A stretch of DNA of 43,997 bases from Proteus columbae (GTDB lineage Bacteria; Pseudomonadota; Gammaproteobacteria; Enterobacterales; Enterobacteriaceae): contig NZ_NGVR01000022.1 in the NCBI RefSeq assembly GCF_002777965.1, positions 1 through 43,997 of the forward strand, read 5' to 3'. The notes beneath the pieces are model-generated. The model ran no database searches and was not told the origin of the DNA. It saw only the letters and a list, made by a program, of their open reading frames with translations. Positions 1 to 8,937 of the stretch are shown here, piece by piece (position 1 is the stretch's first letter; every line of letters begins with the position of its first letter). The translations under genes were made by a program, and so were the position numbers.

Positions 1-99
1 AGTATCAATAGAAAAATGCTTAGCCGTTGATAGAAAGCTATTGCCTTCGAGATAAAAATTAATCACATTGAGTTTAAAATCGAGAGAATATTTAGCCAT
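1..99 (-). CDS. IS3-family transposase OrfA, N-terminal fragment
   Basis: An open frame begins with ATG at 99 and runs off the left edge, giving 33 residues that start MAKYSLDFKLNVINFYLEG. This is the usual opening of IS150-type OrfA proteins: a basic helix-turn-helix start followed by the residues that lead into the first DNA-recognition helix (STAKHFSIDT). OrfA normally supplies the DNA-binding part of the OrfAB transposase made by programmed frameshifting. Only the N-terminus is visible, so whether the copy is intact is unknown. The position just inside the element's terminal repeat supports the call. Confidence 0.75.
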   Translation of the reverse strand, partial: MAKYSLDFKLNVINFYLEGNSFLSTAKHFSIDT

Positions 100-145
100 A
101 GAAAAACACCCCAAAGTTGGTGTCCAACTTTTGGGGTGCAGTTCA
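1..145 (-). mobile_element. IS3-family (IS150-like) insertion sequence, terminal fragment
   Basis: The left end of the window is the 5' end of an insertion sequence read leftward. Its outer end, read on the minus strand from position 145, is TGAACTGCACCCCAAAAGTT, which resembles IS150-group ends (TGTACTGCACCC...). Just inside lies an imperfect inverted repeat (107-120 against 124-138, CCAAAGTTGG facing CCAACTTTTGG), followed by the start of the transposase gene at 99. The rest of the element, including its other end, lies outside the window, so the target duplication cannot be checked; bases 146-148 (tta) would be one copy. The element sits about 50 bp beyond the argS stop codon. Confidence 0.8.
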
Positions 146-193
146 TTAATACCATCGGTTTTTTTATCACTACTATTTGAAAGCAGAGATGAA

Positions 194-1924
194 TTACATT
201 CTATCTACGGTTTCAATACCTAAAGTATCTAAACCTTGCTTTAAGGTTCTCGCGGTTAAACGAGCCAGTTTTAGACGACTTTGGCGAGTGTTTTCATCTT
301 CAGCAGATAAGATAGGGCAATTTTCATAAAAGCCAGAGAAGGCTTGTGCCAGATCGTAAAGATAAGCACACATAACGTGAGGCGTTCCATCACGAGAAAC
401 TTGCATAATTGTTTCATCAAATTGGACTAAACGTAATGCAAGCTGTCTTTCATGAGATTGGGTTAATGCGATAGGTTGTGTTAACGCATTTTCATCAATT
501 TCTGCACGTTTAAAGATTGAAGCAACACGAGTATAAGCGTATTGCATATAAGGTGCAGTGTTACCTTCGAAACTTAACATCAGATCCCAATCAAAGATGT
601 AATCTGTTGTACGGTTTTTAGATAAATCAGCGTATTTAACAGCGCCAATACCCACAACGCGAGCAACGTTATTTAATTCGTCTTTATCCATGTCTGGATT
701 TTTTTCAGCGATTAATGAGCGCGCTCTTTCTTGAGCTTCATCAAGTAAGTCGGTTAAACGAATTGTGCCACCAGAACGAGTTTTAAATGGGCGACCATCT
801 TTACCTAACATCATACCGAACATATGGTGTTCAAGTGTCATAGACTCAGGAATATAACCTGCTTTACGTACAATCGTCCAAGCTTGCATTAAATGCTGGT
901 GCTGACGAGAGTCGATATAATAAAGTACACGATCAGCATGTAATGTTTCGTGACGGTATTTTGCACAAGCAATATCTGTCGTTGTATATAGGTAGCCACC
1001 ATCTTTTTTCTGAATGATAACACCCATAGGTTCGCCTTCCTTGTTTTTATATTCATCAAGGAAAACAACCGTTGCACCTTCACTTTCTACTGCAAGACCT
1101 TTTGCTTTTAAATCAGCAACAATACCTGCCAACATTGGGTTATAAAGACTTTCCCCCATAATGTCATCTTCGGTTAATGTGACGTTAAGGCGTTGATAAG
1201 TCACTTGGTTTTGTTGCATAGTGATATCAACTAATTTACGCCACATTGTACGGCAGTATTCATCACCACTTTGTAACTTCACAACGTAATTACGGGCGCG
1301 CTCTGCGAATACTTCATCTTCATCATAGTGTTTTTTCGCTTCACGATAGAACTCTTCGAGATCAGATAACGCCATATCAGCGGCATTTTCATTCTGTTTT
1401 TTCTCTAAATACGCAATTAACATACCAAATTGCGTACCCCAATCACCAAGGTGATTGGCACGAACAACATTATGACCTAAGAAAGATAAAGTACGCGCAC
1501 TTGCATCACCAATAATGGTTGAGCGTAAGTGGCCAACGTGCATCTGTTTTGCAACGTTCGGTGATGAATAGTCGATAACAATAGTTTGAGGTTCAACAGG
1601 TGTTACGTTTAGATGTTCATCTGCTAATGCGTCTTCAGCTTGTTTTGCAACCCATTGTGGAGATAAAAAGATATTGATAAAACCTGGGCCTGCGATTTCA
1701 ACTTTATCTGCAACATCCGTAATATCGAGCTTTTCTAGGATCTTTTCTGCGAGTTGTCGGGGTGGGATCCCCATTTTTTTTGCAGCTCCCATGACACCAT
1801 TTGCCTGATAGTCACCAAATTGTACTTTGGCTGACTGACGGACAAGAGGTTCGCTATCAGCGGGTGCGCCAGCAGCACACATTGCCACACTGATTTTTTC
1901 TGAAAGAAAAGCCTGAATATTCAC
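194..1924 (-). CDS. argS: Arginyl-tRNA synthetase
   Basis: Cytoplasmic class I aminoacyl-tRNA synthetase that charges tRNA-Arg with arginine. The 576-residue protein matches the E. coli enzyme (577) end to end. Visible features are the N-terminal tRNA D-loop-recognising domain (about 1-115), the HIGH-type signature HVGH at 129-132, the degenerate KMSKS region ([15 protein letters not shown]), and the C-terminal helical anticodon-binding domain ending in GIETVDRM. The start is GTG at 1924, as in E. coli; AAGG lies 7 nt upstream on the minus strand, and no in-frame ATG nearby fits better. It diverges from yecM. An IS end lies about 50 bp past the stop, and no convincing terminator hairpin is seen between them. 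Confidence 0.97.
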   Translation of the reverse strand: MNIQAFLSEKISVAMCAAGAPADSEPLVRQSAKVQFGDYQANGVMGAAKKMGIPPRQLAEKILEKLDITDVADKVEIAGPGFINIFLSPQWVAKQAEDALADEHLNVTPVEPQTIVIDYSSPNVAKQMHVGHLRSTIIGDASARTLSFLGHNVVRANHLGDWGTQFGMLIAYLEKKQNENAADMALSDLEEFYREAKKHYDEDEVFAERARNYVVKLQSGDEYCRTMWRKLVDITMQQNQVTYQRLNVTLTEDDIMGESLYNPMLAGIVADLKAKGLAVESEGATVVFLDEYKNKEGEPMGVIIQKKDGGYLYTTTDIACAKYRHETLHADRVLYYIDSRQHQHLMQAWTIVRKAGYIPESMTLEHHMFGMMLGKDGRPFKTRSGGTIRLTDLLDEAQERARSLIAEKNPDMDKDELNNVARVVGIGAVKYADLSKNRTTDYIFDWDLMLSFEGNTAPYMQYAYTRVASIFKRAEIDENALTQPIALTQSHERQLALRLVQFDETIMQVSRDGTPHVMCAYLYDLAQAFSGFYENCPILSAEDENTRQSRLKLARLTARTLKQGLDTLGIETVDRM

Positions 1925-2096
1925 CGGGTTACCTTAAATTATTGAGAAAATAAAACCTGACGACAAAAGTCTGACAGGTTTCTTATAAAGAATTAGGATT
2001 AACCTTGAATTTATAACATATTCCGGCTAGAACATGCTACCATCTCGGCCTTATCTTTAAGGTTTTTTCTCTGTTTTTTCATTAAGGTTATTCAAA

Positions 2097-2651
2097 ATGG
2101 CGTTATTTTCTTCAATTTCTCAATTAAATGATTTAACTCACGAGCTTTCTTTGTTTGAAGAAAATATGACACTATTTGCCGATAGTTTGGGTATAGATTT
2201 ATCAGTCTACCGTACGGATCATGTATCGTTACGTTGTCACGATTTAGTATTAGCAGAGCAGTGGCGAACAGGACTAAGCCAGTGTGGAAAGTGTATTTCT
2301 GATAATGTGATTAATGGTCGCCCAATATATCTATTTCAATTAGAAATGCCTTTAACTATTTTAAATCAATCTGTTTCGATTGTTGAATTACCTTTTCCCA
2401 CGAATAAAAAATATGAATACCAAGGTTGGGAACATATTGAGCAAGTGATCTCCATCGCCCCCGCAGATCTAGTGAATAAAGTTATATCTTTTTTACCTCA
2501 AACGTTACCTGAGAGTGTTAGCTTAAAAATTAGTGAACCTAAAGGTGAGAAAGAACGTTTACCTAATCCAACAGTGGCTATTTCTAATGGAAAAGTCACA
2601 GTGAAGTATCATCCTTATTCGTTACTTGAAATCGTTGAAAGTGAGTGTTGA
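2097..2651 (+). CDS. yecM: YecM family protein (VOC-like fold)
   Basis: A 184-residue protein that matches E. coli YecM in length and position (argS-yecM-cutC). It has conserved family stretches such as YRTDHVSLRC near residue 40, GRPIYLFQL near 80 and PFPTNKKYEYQGWEHIE near 110. The family is annotated as related to metal-dependent dioxygenases of the vicinal-oxygen-chelate type, from fold rather than demonstrated activity; no substrate is known. H42 (TDHVSLR) and E119 (WEHIE) are the kind of residues that could bind a metal. It is transcribed away from argS and cutC follows in the same direction after about 150 bp. A small dyad (TTGTG-TCAG-CACAA) lies just after the stop but has no T-run. 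Confidence 0.85.
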   Translation: MALFSSISQLNDLTHELSLFEENMTLFADSLGIDLSVYRTDHVSLRCHDLVLAEQWRTGLSQCGKCISDNVINGRPIYLFQLEMPLTILNQSVSIVELPFPTNKKYEYQGWEHIEQVISIAPADLVNKVISFLPQTLPESVSLKISEPKGEKERLPNPTVAISNGKVTVKYHPYSLLEIVESEC

Positions 2652-2805
2652 GCGACACTTTAAGAAAATAGTTTGCTTGTGTCAGCACAAAATTCTGATA
2701 GTGGAATTGAATGAATAACGAGATTCGACAACTATTGTTAGTAATCGCTAAGAAATGATATTTATTTTCTGATTACTTTCTTTATTAAGGATGGAGAGGG
2801 ATGAT

Positions 2806-3558
2806 ATGGCTACGTTGGAGATTTGTTGTTTTGGCGCTGAATGTGCGTTGGTAGCAGAACGAGCAGGCGCAGACAGAATAGAGCTGTGCACGAGTCCGGC
2901 AGAAGGTGGTATTACACCAAGCTTTGGAATGCTACGACAAGTCAGGGATCTGGTTCGTATTCCCGTTCATCCTATCGTTCGCCCGCGTGGTGGTGATTTT
3001 TGTTATACACAAGCTGATTTTTCAGCAATGAAAAATGATATTAGTTTGATCCGTGATATGGGATTTTCAGGTGCCGTTGTTGGTCTTTTAAATGAAGAAG
3101 GGCATATTGATTTGCCTAAAATGGAAATTTTAATGGAGCTTGCAGGCCCATTAGCCATTACTTTTCATCGTGCTTTTGATATGTGTATTAATCCATTATT
3201 AGCGCTAGAACAACTGACTCAGCTAGGTGTTTCTCGTATTTTAACGTCAGGACAACAGGCAAACGCAGAATTAGGTTTGCCATTATTACGAACGTTAAAT
3301 GAAAAAACACAAGGTCCTATAATTATGGCAGGAGCAGGTGTAAGGCTCAGTAATATCCAAAAATTCCTAGATGCGGGATTGAAAGAAATTCATAGCTCAG
3401 CAGGAAAAGTTGCCCTTTCTACGATGGTTTATCGTAAAGCAGGTGTCACAATGAGTTCTGATAGTGAAGTGGATGAATTCACACACTATTGTGTCGATGA
3501 AGATACAGTTGAAGCGATGAAAGATATTATGAGCATTTATGCGCCACTAGTATCTTGA
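2806..3558 (+). CDS. cutC: Copper homeostasis protein CutC
   Basis: A TIM-barrel protein of the CutC family, 250 residues (E. coli 248). Family motifs are plain: the N-terminal [20 protein letters not shown], the strictly conserved [26 protein letters not shown] and IMAGAGV. CutC was first linked to copper tolerance in E. coli; the catalytic role is unsettled. The frame is open from an ATG at 2791, but a strong Shine-Dalgarno sequence (GGAGAGGG, 2793-2800) lies inside that extension with ideal spacing to the ATG at 2806, and the E. coli protein starts at the equivalent MA-LEICC. The gene ends in a clear terminator hairpin shared with the convergent ABC-F gene's 3' end. Confidence 0.93.
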   Translation: MATLEICCFGAECALVAERAGADRIELCTSPAEGGITPSFGMLRQVRDLVRIPVHPIVRPRGGDFCYTQADFSAMKNDISLIRDMGFSGAVVGLLNEEGHIDLPKMEILMELAGPLAITFHRAFDMCINPLLALEQLTQLGVSRILTSGQQANAELGLPLLRTLNEKTQGPIIMAGAGVRLSNIQKFLDAGLKEIHSSAGKVALSTMVYRKAGVTMSSDSEVDEFTHYCVDEDTVEAMKDIMSIYAPLVS

Positions 3559-3581
3559 TTGATACAAATTTAATAGTTTAT

Positions 3582-3609
3582 AACTGCGCCTTTTATGGCG
3601 CAGTTTTTT
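3582..3609 (+). terminator. Rho-independent terminator of cutC
   Basis: AACTGCGCC (3582-3590) and GGCGCAGTT (3597-3605) form a 9-bp stem with a 6-nt loop, followed by a T-run. Read leftward there is only a weak U-tract, so it mainly serves cutC. Its right edge overlaps the stop codon of the convergent ABC-F gene. Confidence 0.85.
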
Positions 3610-5179
3610 AAATCTCACCTAATAACAGCGTATGTGTAATACCACAGCGTTCAACAAAGGCTTCATCATGCGAAACCAGTAACAATGTGCCTTGATATTC
3701 AACAAGTAGATTTTCCAATAGTTGTTTGGATTCGATATCAAGGTGATTATCTGGCTCATCAAGTAATAATACTGCTGGTGGTTTTGGGCTATGTGTTAAA
3801 GCCAATAATGTTGCTTTTAATTGCTCGCCACCACTTAGTTTTTCAAGTGGCAGTAAAGATTTATCACCCCTAATTCTCAACATCCCAAGGCGCGTTCGCC
3901 ATTGCTCGATAGAAATCGCGGGTTGATATTGGTGTAGTGCTTGTGCAACCGGCAATGTTTTATCAAGCAACGCAAGGTGTTGATCAAGATAACAATAGTC
4001 TTTGTTGAGACGAAATTCACCAGAAAGCGATGCAAATTGCTCGATCAAACATTTTAATAATGTTGATTTTCCACAGCCATTCTTACCTTTAATGTGCCAA
4101 TGTTCATTGCCATAAGCTGAAAATGAAATAGAGTGCTGATAACCATATGGAAGCTGAAGATTATTAACAAATACATTTAAACGATGGCCATCAGGTTGAT
4201 AATTCAATACCATTTTTTGCTGATGAATATGTGCTTTTTCCTCATCGACACCTTGTTTTTGAGATTGCATATCATCAATTACGCGCTGATGTCGTTTGGC
4301 AACGGCTGATTGTCGTTGTTCCGCTCGATTTGTTTGCATATCTAATAAAAGTAAGCACTGCGAGCCACTTTGCCTAAGTGATTCGCCTTGTCGTTTCCGT
4401 TGTGCTGCTTTTTGCAAAGTCGCTTGTTGCTGGCGTTTCTCATTTTTAATTTGGCTGTTTAGCCGATCACTTGCGGCTTCCAACGATGCTATTTCTGCAC
4501 TTTTTTGTGTCTCATATAAAGTATAATTTCCACCATATTCAGATAAACCTTTCTCACTTAATTCAAGAATGGTGTCGGCATATGAGAGTAAGTTTCGATT
4601 GTGACTAACAATAAGAGAACCAGCTTTATGCTGAGCTAATTGCTTTATTAGCCATTGTTGTCCTTGATAATCAAGATGATTATCTGGCTCATCTAAGAGC
4701 AGAAAACTCTCTTCGCATAAAAAGGCGCGACAAAGTGCTAAACGTGTCTGTTCTCCACCGCTTAGATGCGTAATAGGGGTATCTAATGCGACGGGAAGTT
4801 GTGCTGAATCTAATAAATTCTGCCACATAACAGGAAGTTGCCATTTACCATCGAGTAACTCTATATCTTCTAATGTGGCAATACCTGCATCAACGCGTTG
4901 GAATGCTTGATAAATTTCATGAATATCTAACGCTTGAGCAAGTGTATCACCTTGTAATCGCGTTAATTGATCAACGTGAACAAAAGGCATATTCCAGTTA
5001 ATTTGACCTGCGGTCGGTAACATTTTTTGTGCTAATAATCTTAATAGTACCGATTTCCCTTTACCGTTATGGCCGATTAATGCATTTTGCTGACAAGCCA
5101 ACGAACGAGTTAAAGGCGGAAAAAGACCTTGCTGATTAAATTCGATAGTAAGTTGTGAAAAGTGACAGGCTATTGTCAT
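3608..5179 (-). CDS. ABC-F family ATP-binding protein, two ATPase domains
   Basis: A 523-residue soluble protein with two ABC ATPase domains and no membrane segments, the ABC-F layout. Domain 1 has Walker A GHNGKGKS (about 36-43), signature LSGGEQ (about 139) and LLLDEPDNHLD; domain 2 has GKNGCGKST (about 367), LSGGEQ and LLLDEPDNHLD again. A charged glutamine- and lysine-rich linker (about 225-320) separates them. ABC-F proteins act on the ribosome, as translation factors or as target-protection antibiotic resistance factors. It is not an obvious match to E. coli EttA, Uup, YbiT or YheS, being shorter, so no symbol is given. The start ATG has a perfect AGGAGGT Shine-Dalgarno. An unusually structured 235-bp leader precedes it; see the separate entry. 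Confidence 0.85.
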   Translation of the reverse strand: MTIACHFSQLTIEFNQQGLFPPLTRSLACQQNALIGHNGKGKSVLLRLLAQKMLPTAGQINWNMPFVHVDQLTRLQGDTLAQALDIHEIYQAFQRVDAGIATLEDIELLDGKWQLPVMWQNLLDSAQLPVALDTPITHLSGGEQTRLALCRAFLCEESFLLLDEPDNHLDYQGQQWLIKQLAQHKAGSLIVSHNRNLLSYADTILELSEKGLSEYGGNYTLYETQKSAEIASLEAASDRLNSQIKNEKRQQQATLQKAAQRKRQGESLRQSGSQCLLLLDMQTNRAEQRQSAVAKRHQRVIDDMQSQKQGVDEEKAHIHQQKMVLNYQPDGHRLNVFVNNLQLPYGYQHSISFSAYGNEHWHIKGKNGCGKSTLLKCLIEQFASLSGEFRLNKDYCYLDQHLALLDKTLPVAQALHQYQPAISIEQWRTRLGMLRIRGDKSLLPLEKLSGGEQLKATLLALTHSPKPPAVLLLDEPDNHLDIESKQLLENLLVEYQGTLLLVSHDEAFVERCGITHTLLLGEI

Positions 5180-5414
5180 AGTAATACCTCCTAAGCGAAA
5201 TAGGTGGCAGACAGCCGAGATCTTTTTTAGATGCGACGAAATAAATTATTGTCTGCCAGTAACAGAAAATGAATACCCCAAAAGGTATTTGAAAAAATTT
5301 TCTGGCAGAATTTAGTTCATCGTAGGGAAGTGCCTTCTTAAAAAGAGAAATAATTGGAGAAATAACGCGCGTATTTAAACATGAATAAAGATGAACAACA
5401 AGCGTCAAATAAGG
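5180..5414 (-). promoter_or_regulatory. Structured 5' leader of the ABC-F gene, possible expression switch
   Basis: This 235-bp gap before the ABC-F start has three copies of a CTGGCAGA-type element. On the minus-strand RNA, copy 1 (TCTGCCAG, 5309-5302) can pair with copy 2 (CTGGCAGA, 5259-5252), while copy 2 (TGGCAGACA, 5258-5250) can instead pair with copy 3 (TGTCTGCCA, 5213-5205). A local hairpin AATACC/GGTATT (5289-5284 with 5277-5272) has a 5' arm, AATACCT, also complementary to AGGTATT (5189-5183), which overlaps the Shine-Dalgarno. Two very short frames lie upstream: 5382-5338 (14 codons, rich in Phe/Tyr, no good ribosome site) and 5320-5312 (Met-Asn-stop). A possible promoter is TTGTTG-N17-TTAAAT near 5400. 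All pairings are seen in sequence; the switching role is inference. Confidence 0.5.
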
Positions 5415-6230
5415 TTATCTATGTGCGGTTCGCATTTTACGTGCTTTTATTCTGAACATTATATGTTTATAAATCGATGATATATTAATATAGGTAATGC
5501 AAGCTAAAGGAATACCATAAAATAGAGTGCCGTATGCCATACCAATATGTGGAACATTAAAATAATCACTGTGCTGTGGAATTAAATAGAGATAATCAAT
5601 TTTATTTAAATATTGAGGCGTTAATCCACCGTAAGGAACTAGGAACTTAAAAATCATGACAGAAAAAAGGCATAGCATAAAATTTAAAACTAATAGTGCA
5701 GAATAGAATAAATTCTTTCCCATTTCTTCTTTAGTTTTTACTTGATAACCACTGATAATTCGATTAGCAACAATCACAGCATAAAGCCAAATAATCAGGT
5801 TTTCATCACCCATAATCATACTATTGATAATAAGAGCAAATATTCCATAAAAGGGAATAAGAGCAAAAACAAGTTTAGTACGAGCAAATGCAGCCATAAA
5901 AACACCTGAGTGCACGAGAATAAACTCAAATAAAAATAAAACGGTCAAATTATAAATTGTTTGAACTGAAAAATGTTCAGGAAACCACCAAACGGTAATA
6001 ATAAACACGATATATAAAAGTTGTGTGGCATAGTCAAATAATGAAAAAAAGAGTTGAACACCTCGTTGTAATGGCGTTAATGGAAGGCGTTTTGCTGATG
6101 TGGTTTCGACAAAGGACGAAAAGATAGGATCATTATATTTCTGACGCTTATTCTTTTGTAAAAGAGCGTGTTGTTTTTTTTGTGTTATTTCTTTTTGAGT
6201 AGCAGCTTTGCTCTTTGATCTCTTTGCCAT
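5415..6230 (-). CDS. Six-helix membrane protein of unknown function
   Basis: I do not recognise this 271-residue protein. The first 35 residues are strongly basic and lysine/glutamine-rich (MAKRSKSKAATQKE...), with no signal peptide. Six hydrophobic stretches follow, at roughly 58-82, 90-114, 119-138, 143-160, 172-197 and 230-253, and the C-terminus is basic (RIKARKMRTAHR). This predicts an inner-membrane protein with both ends in the cytoplasm. The long periplasmic loop would be 198-229, containing GGLTPQYLNKIDYLYLI. It lies between cmoB and the ABC-F gene, which is in the same direction 235 bp downstream. It is AT-rich and has no counterpart in the E. coli gene order here. Confidence 0.75.
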   Translation of the reverse strand: MAKRSKSKAATQKEITQKKQHALLQKNKRQKYNDPIFSSFVETTSAKRLPLTPLQRGVQLFFSLFDYATQLLYIVFIITVWWFPEHFSVQTIYNLTVLFLFEFILVHSGVFMAAFARTKLVFALIPFYGIFALIINSMIMGDENLIIWLYAVIVANRIISGYQVKTKEEMGKNLFYSALLVLNFMLCLFSVMIFKFLVPYGGLTPQYLNKIDYLYLIPQHSDYFNVPHIGMAYGTLFYGIPLACITYINISSIYKHIMFRIKARKMRTAHR

Positions 6231-6311
6231 AATCTTCTTTAATCGTTCATTTGCAAATAAGGAGACGAATGAGGTGTCTTTAATAAAAAAACAAGATGAA
6301 TATTATGAAAG

Positions 6312-6342
6312 AAAGGGATATTTAATAACTTGATATCCCTTT
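6312..6342 (-). terminator. Likely terminator of the cmoAB operon
   Basis: Read on the minus strand, AAAGGGATAT and ATATCCCTTT (6342-6333 and 6321-6312) form a 10-bp stem with an 11-nt loop, 16 nt past the cmoB stop. The following tract is CTTTCTTTC, only moderately U-rich, so the call is less certain than the others. Confidence 0.55.
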
Positions 6343-6358
6343 AAATTTAGATAAAAAA

Positions 6359-7332
6359 TTAAGGCTTAGTTGCAATTAATATCGCACGTTTAGGGGCGGG
6401 ATAACCTTCAACTGTTTTTGTTTTATCATCAGCATCTAAGAATGCATCTAATGAATCCGTTACCATCCAATCTGTTTTACGTTGTTCATCAAGAGAAGTC
6501 GTGTTTTCATCGACAATGCGTACATCTTTAAAACCACATTTTTCTAGCCAAACTTTTAGCATTTTTGCTGATGGAATAAAGTACACGTTACGCATTTGTG
6601 CATAACGTTCACCAGGGATCAGGCATTGAAATTCATCACCATCAACAACAAGGCTTTCTAATACCAATTCGCCACCAGAAACTAATTGGTTTTTTAATTG
6701 CCATAAATGATCAAGTGGTGAACGGCGATGATAAAGTACACCCATTGAGAATACGGTATCGAAGGCATTTAATTCTGGCATTTGCTCAATACCAACAGGA
6801 ATTAAATGTGCGCGTTGGTCATTACCTAATAATTTTCTGACAGCTTCAAATTGGCATAAGAAAAGTTGAGTAGGGTCGATCCCTACAACAAATTCAGCGC
6901 CTTCACCTAACATTCGCCACATGTGATAGCCACTGCCACAACCAACATCTAATACTAAACGGCCTTCAAGTGGTGAAAGATGGGGTAAAACACGATCCCA
7001 TTTCCAATCAGAGCGCCATTCTGTATCGATATTGACGCCATAAAGTGAAAATGGACCTTTACGCCACGGCATTAAATTTTTTAAAACGTTGTTTAACCCT
7101 AGTTGCTCACCTGCGCTTAATGCTGGAGTATGCTGAGCAATCACACCATTTTTCAAATCAATCTCAGTCGGCGTAATTTCTGGTAAACCATCAAGCATTC
7201 TTTCCCAAGAGGAAAAGTGACCGTGTAACGCATTTGAACGCCATTCTGATAACTGAGCCGGTAATGTATCTAACCAATGAAATAAGCGCTCATCTTGCGC
7301 AATAAGTTGATAAAACGAGCCAAAATTAATCA

Positions 7333-7333
<1 letters not shown>
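6359..7333 (-). CDS. cmoB: tRNA U34 carboxymethyltransferase CmoB
   Basis: Transfers a carboxymethyl group from carboxy-S-adenosyl-methionine to 5-hydroxyuridine at tRNA position 34, giving cmo5U, which widens wobble decoding. It is 324 residues (E. coli 323) and aligns throughout. The class I methyltransferase motif I is [14 protein letters not shown] (about 127-138), with motif residues [20 protein letters not shown] further on. Its ATG overlaps the cmoA stop codon by one base (TAATG), so translation is probably coupled. CmoA makes the cofactor and CmoB uses it, so adjacency matches function. A hairpin follows. Confidence 0.96.
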
Positions 7334-8142
<809 letters not shown>

Positions 8143-8272
8143 TCACAAAGTTGCATTATTTAGAAAGAAATTGGAAAAAATAAATAAACCTTTCTGATAC
8201 CTTGCCGTTATTAGACACAACAGCAAGGATGTCGGTTTTGATCATGGATGATCATGTTATTCCCGCGAGGAC

Positions 8273-8671
8273 TTAGTAATAAAAGGAAAAGATTTGTATC
8301 CAAGGAAGGAAATAAATATTAGCAATGATCATCAATACCATTGATAAGTAAGTGGCTGCCATGCCTGAACGACGCCAGCGAAGTTCACGGTGTTTTAATC
8401 CATAAGAGTGTAAAAAGCGACCTGCGATTAAAATTGAGCCACAGATGTGTACCATCCAAACAAAAGCACCATTCATTTCCATGACCAATAATAAGATCAT
8501 GGAAATCGGAATATATTCTACCGCATTGCCGTGAACACGGATGGCTGTTTGTAATTCATAAAAGCCACCATCACCATAAGCAACCCGATATTGTGTTCTT
8601 AGTTTTACGACATTGAGGGACAATTTAATCAATAATAGTGCGCCCAGTACGATATAAAGCGAGCTAACCAT
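8273..8671 (-). CDS. yecN: MAPEG family membrane protein YecN
   Basis: A 132-residue inner-membrane protein with four hydrophobic helices, matching E. coli YecN (131) along its whole length, for example QYRVAYGDGGF, HGNAVEYIPI and RWRRSGM. MAPEG proteins include glutathione-dependent enzymes; the HGNAxEY motif is typical, but the activity of YecN is unknown. The start has GGAG 5 nt upstream (ATGGAGAAAAGATG on the minus strand). It diverges from aspS and is separated from cmoA by about 190 bp with no clear terminator. In E. coli a yecD-type hydrolase gene is also found in this neighbourhood; it is absent here. Confidence 0.9.
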   Translation of the reverse strand: MVSSLYIVLGALLLIKLSLNVVKLRTQYRVAYGDGGFYELQTAIRVHGNAVEYIPISMILLLVMEMNGAFVWMVHICGSILIAGRFLHSYGLKHRELRWRRSGMAATYLSMVLMIIANIYFLPWIQIFSFYY

Positions 8672-8819
8672 CTTTTCTCCATTGCCAAAGCCAAAAAACG
8701 GCGAATTTAATGATAAACCTCAAAGCGACTTCTGTCGCTATAAATAATTATTATTAATTAATTGTTTGGGGATTAGCAAATCCTTGAAAAGATGTATCAT
8801 ATAAACTAGGTCTATACTC

Positions 8820-8848
8820 TTATCTCCAGGAAGAATTTTCGTTATAAT
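8820..8848 (+). promoter_or_regulatory. Candidate aspS promoter
   Basis: A perfect TATAAT (8843-8848) lies 17 bp after TTATCT (8820-8825), a weak -35 match. It is about 90 bp upstream of aspS and is the best sigma-70 candidate in the divergent yecN/aspS gap. Confidence 0.5.
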
Positions 8849-8937
8849 GTCTGCCTTTTTTTTGACACTACTCGAAAAAGACTATTGCCAAAATTTCCGC
8901 AGCAGAAAGCACAACAAGCTGAGTAAAAGGATATTGT

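Noticed and set aside
2685..2700. Dyad TTGTG-TCAG-CACAA after yecM as a terminator
   Set aside because: Only 5-bp arms and no T-run; transcription may continue into cutC.
5338..5382. 14-codon Phe/Tyr-rich leader frame (MFKYARYFSNYFSF) as a firm gene
   Set aside because: No ribosome site, and the candidate promoter nearby would start transcription within or after its ATG. Kept only as part of the leader description.
5136..5408. 90-codon leftward frame overlapping the ABC-F start
   Set aside because: It begins at TTG without a ribosome site, overlaps the real ABC-F start in another frame and runs through the structured leader; composition is not protein-like.
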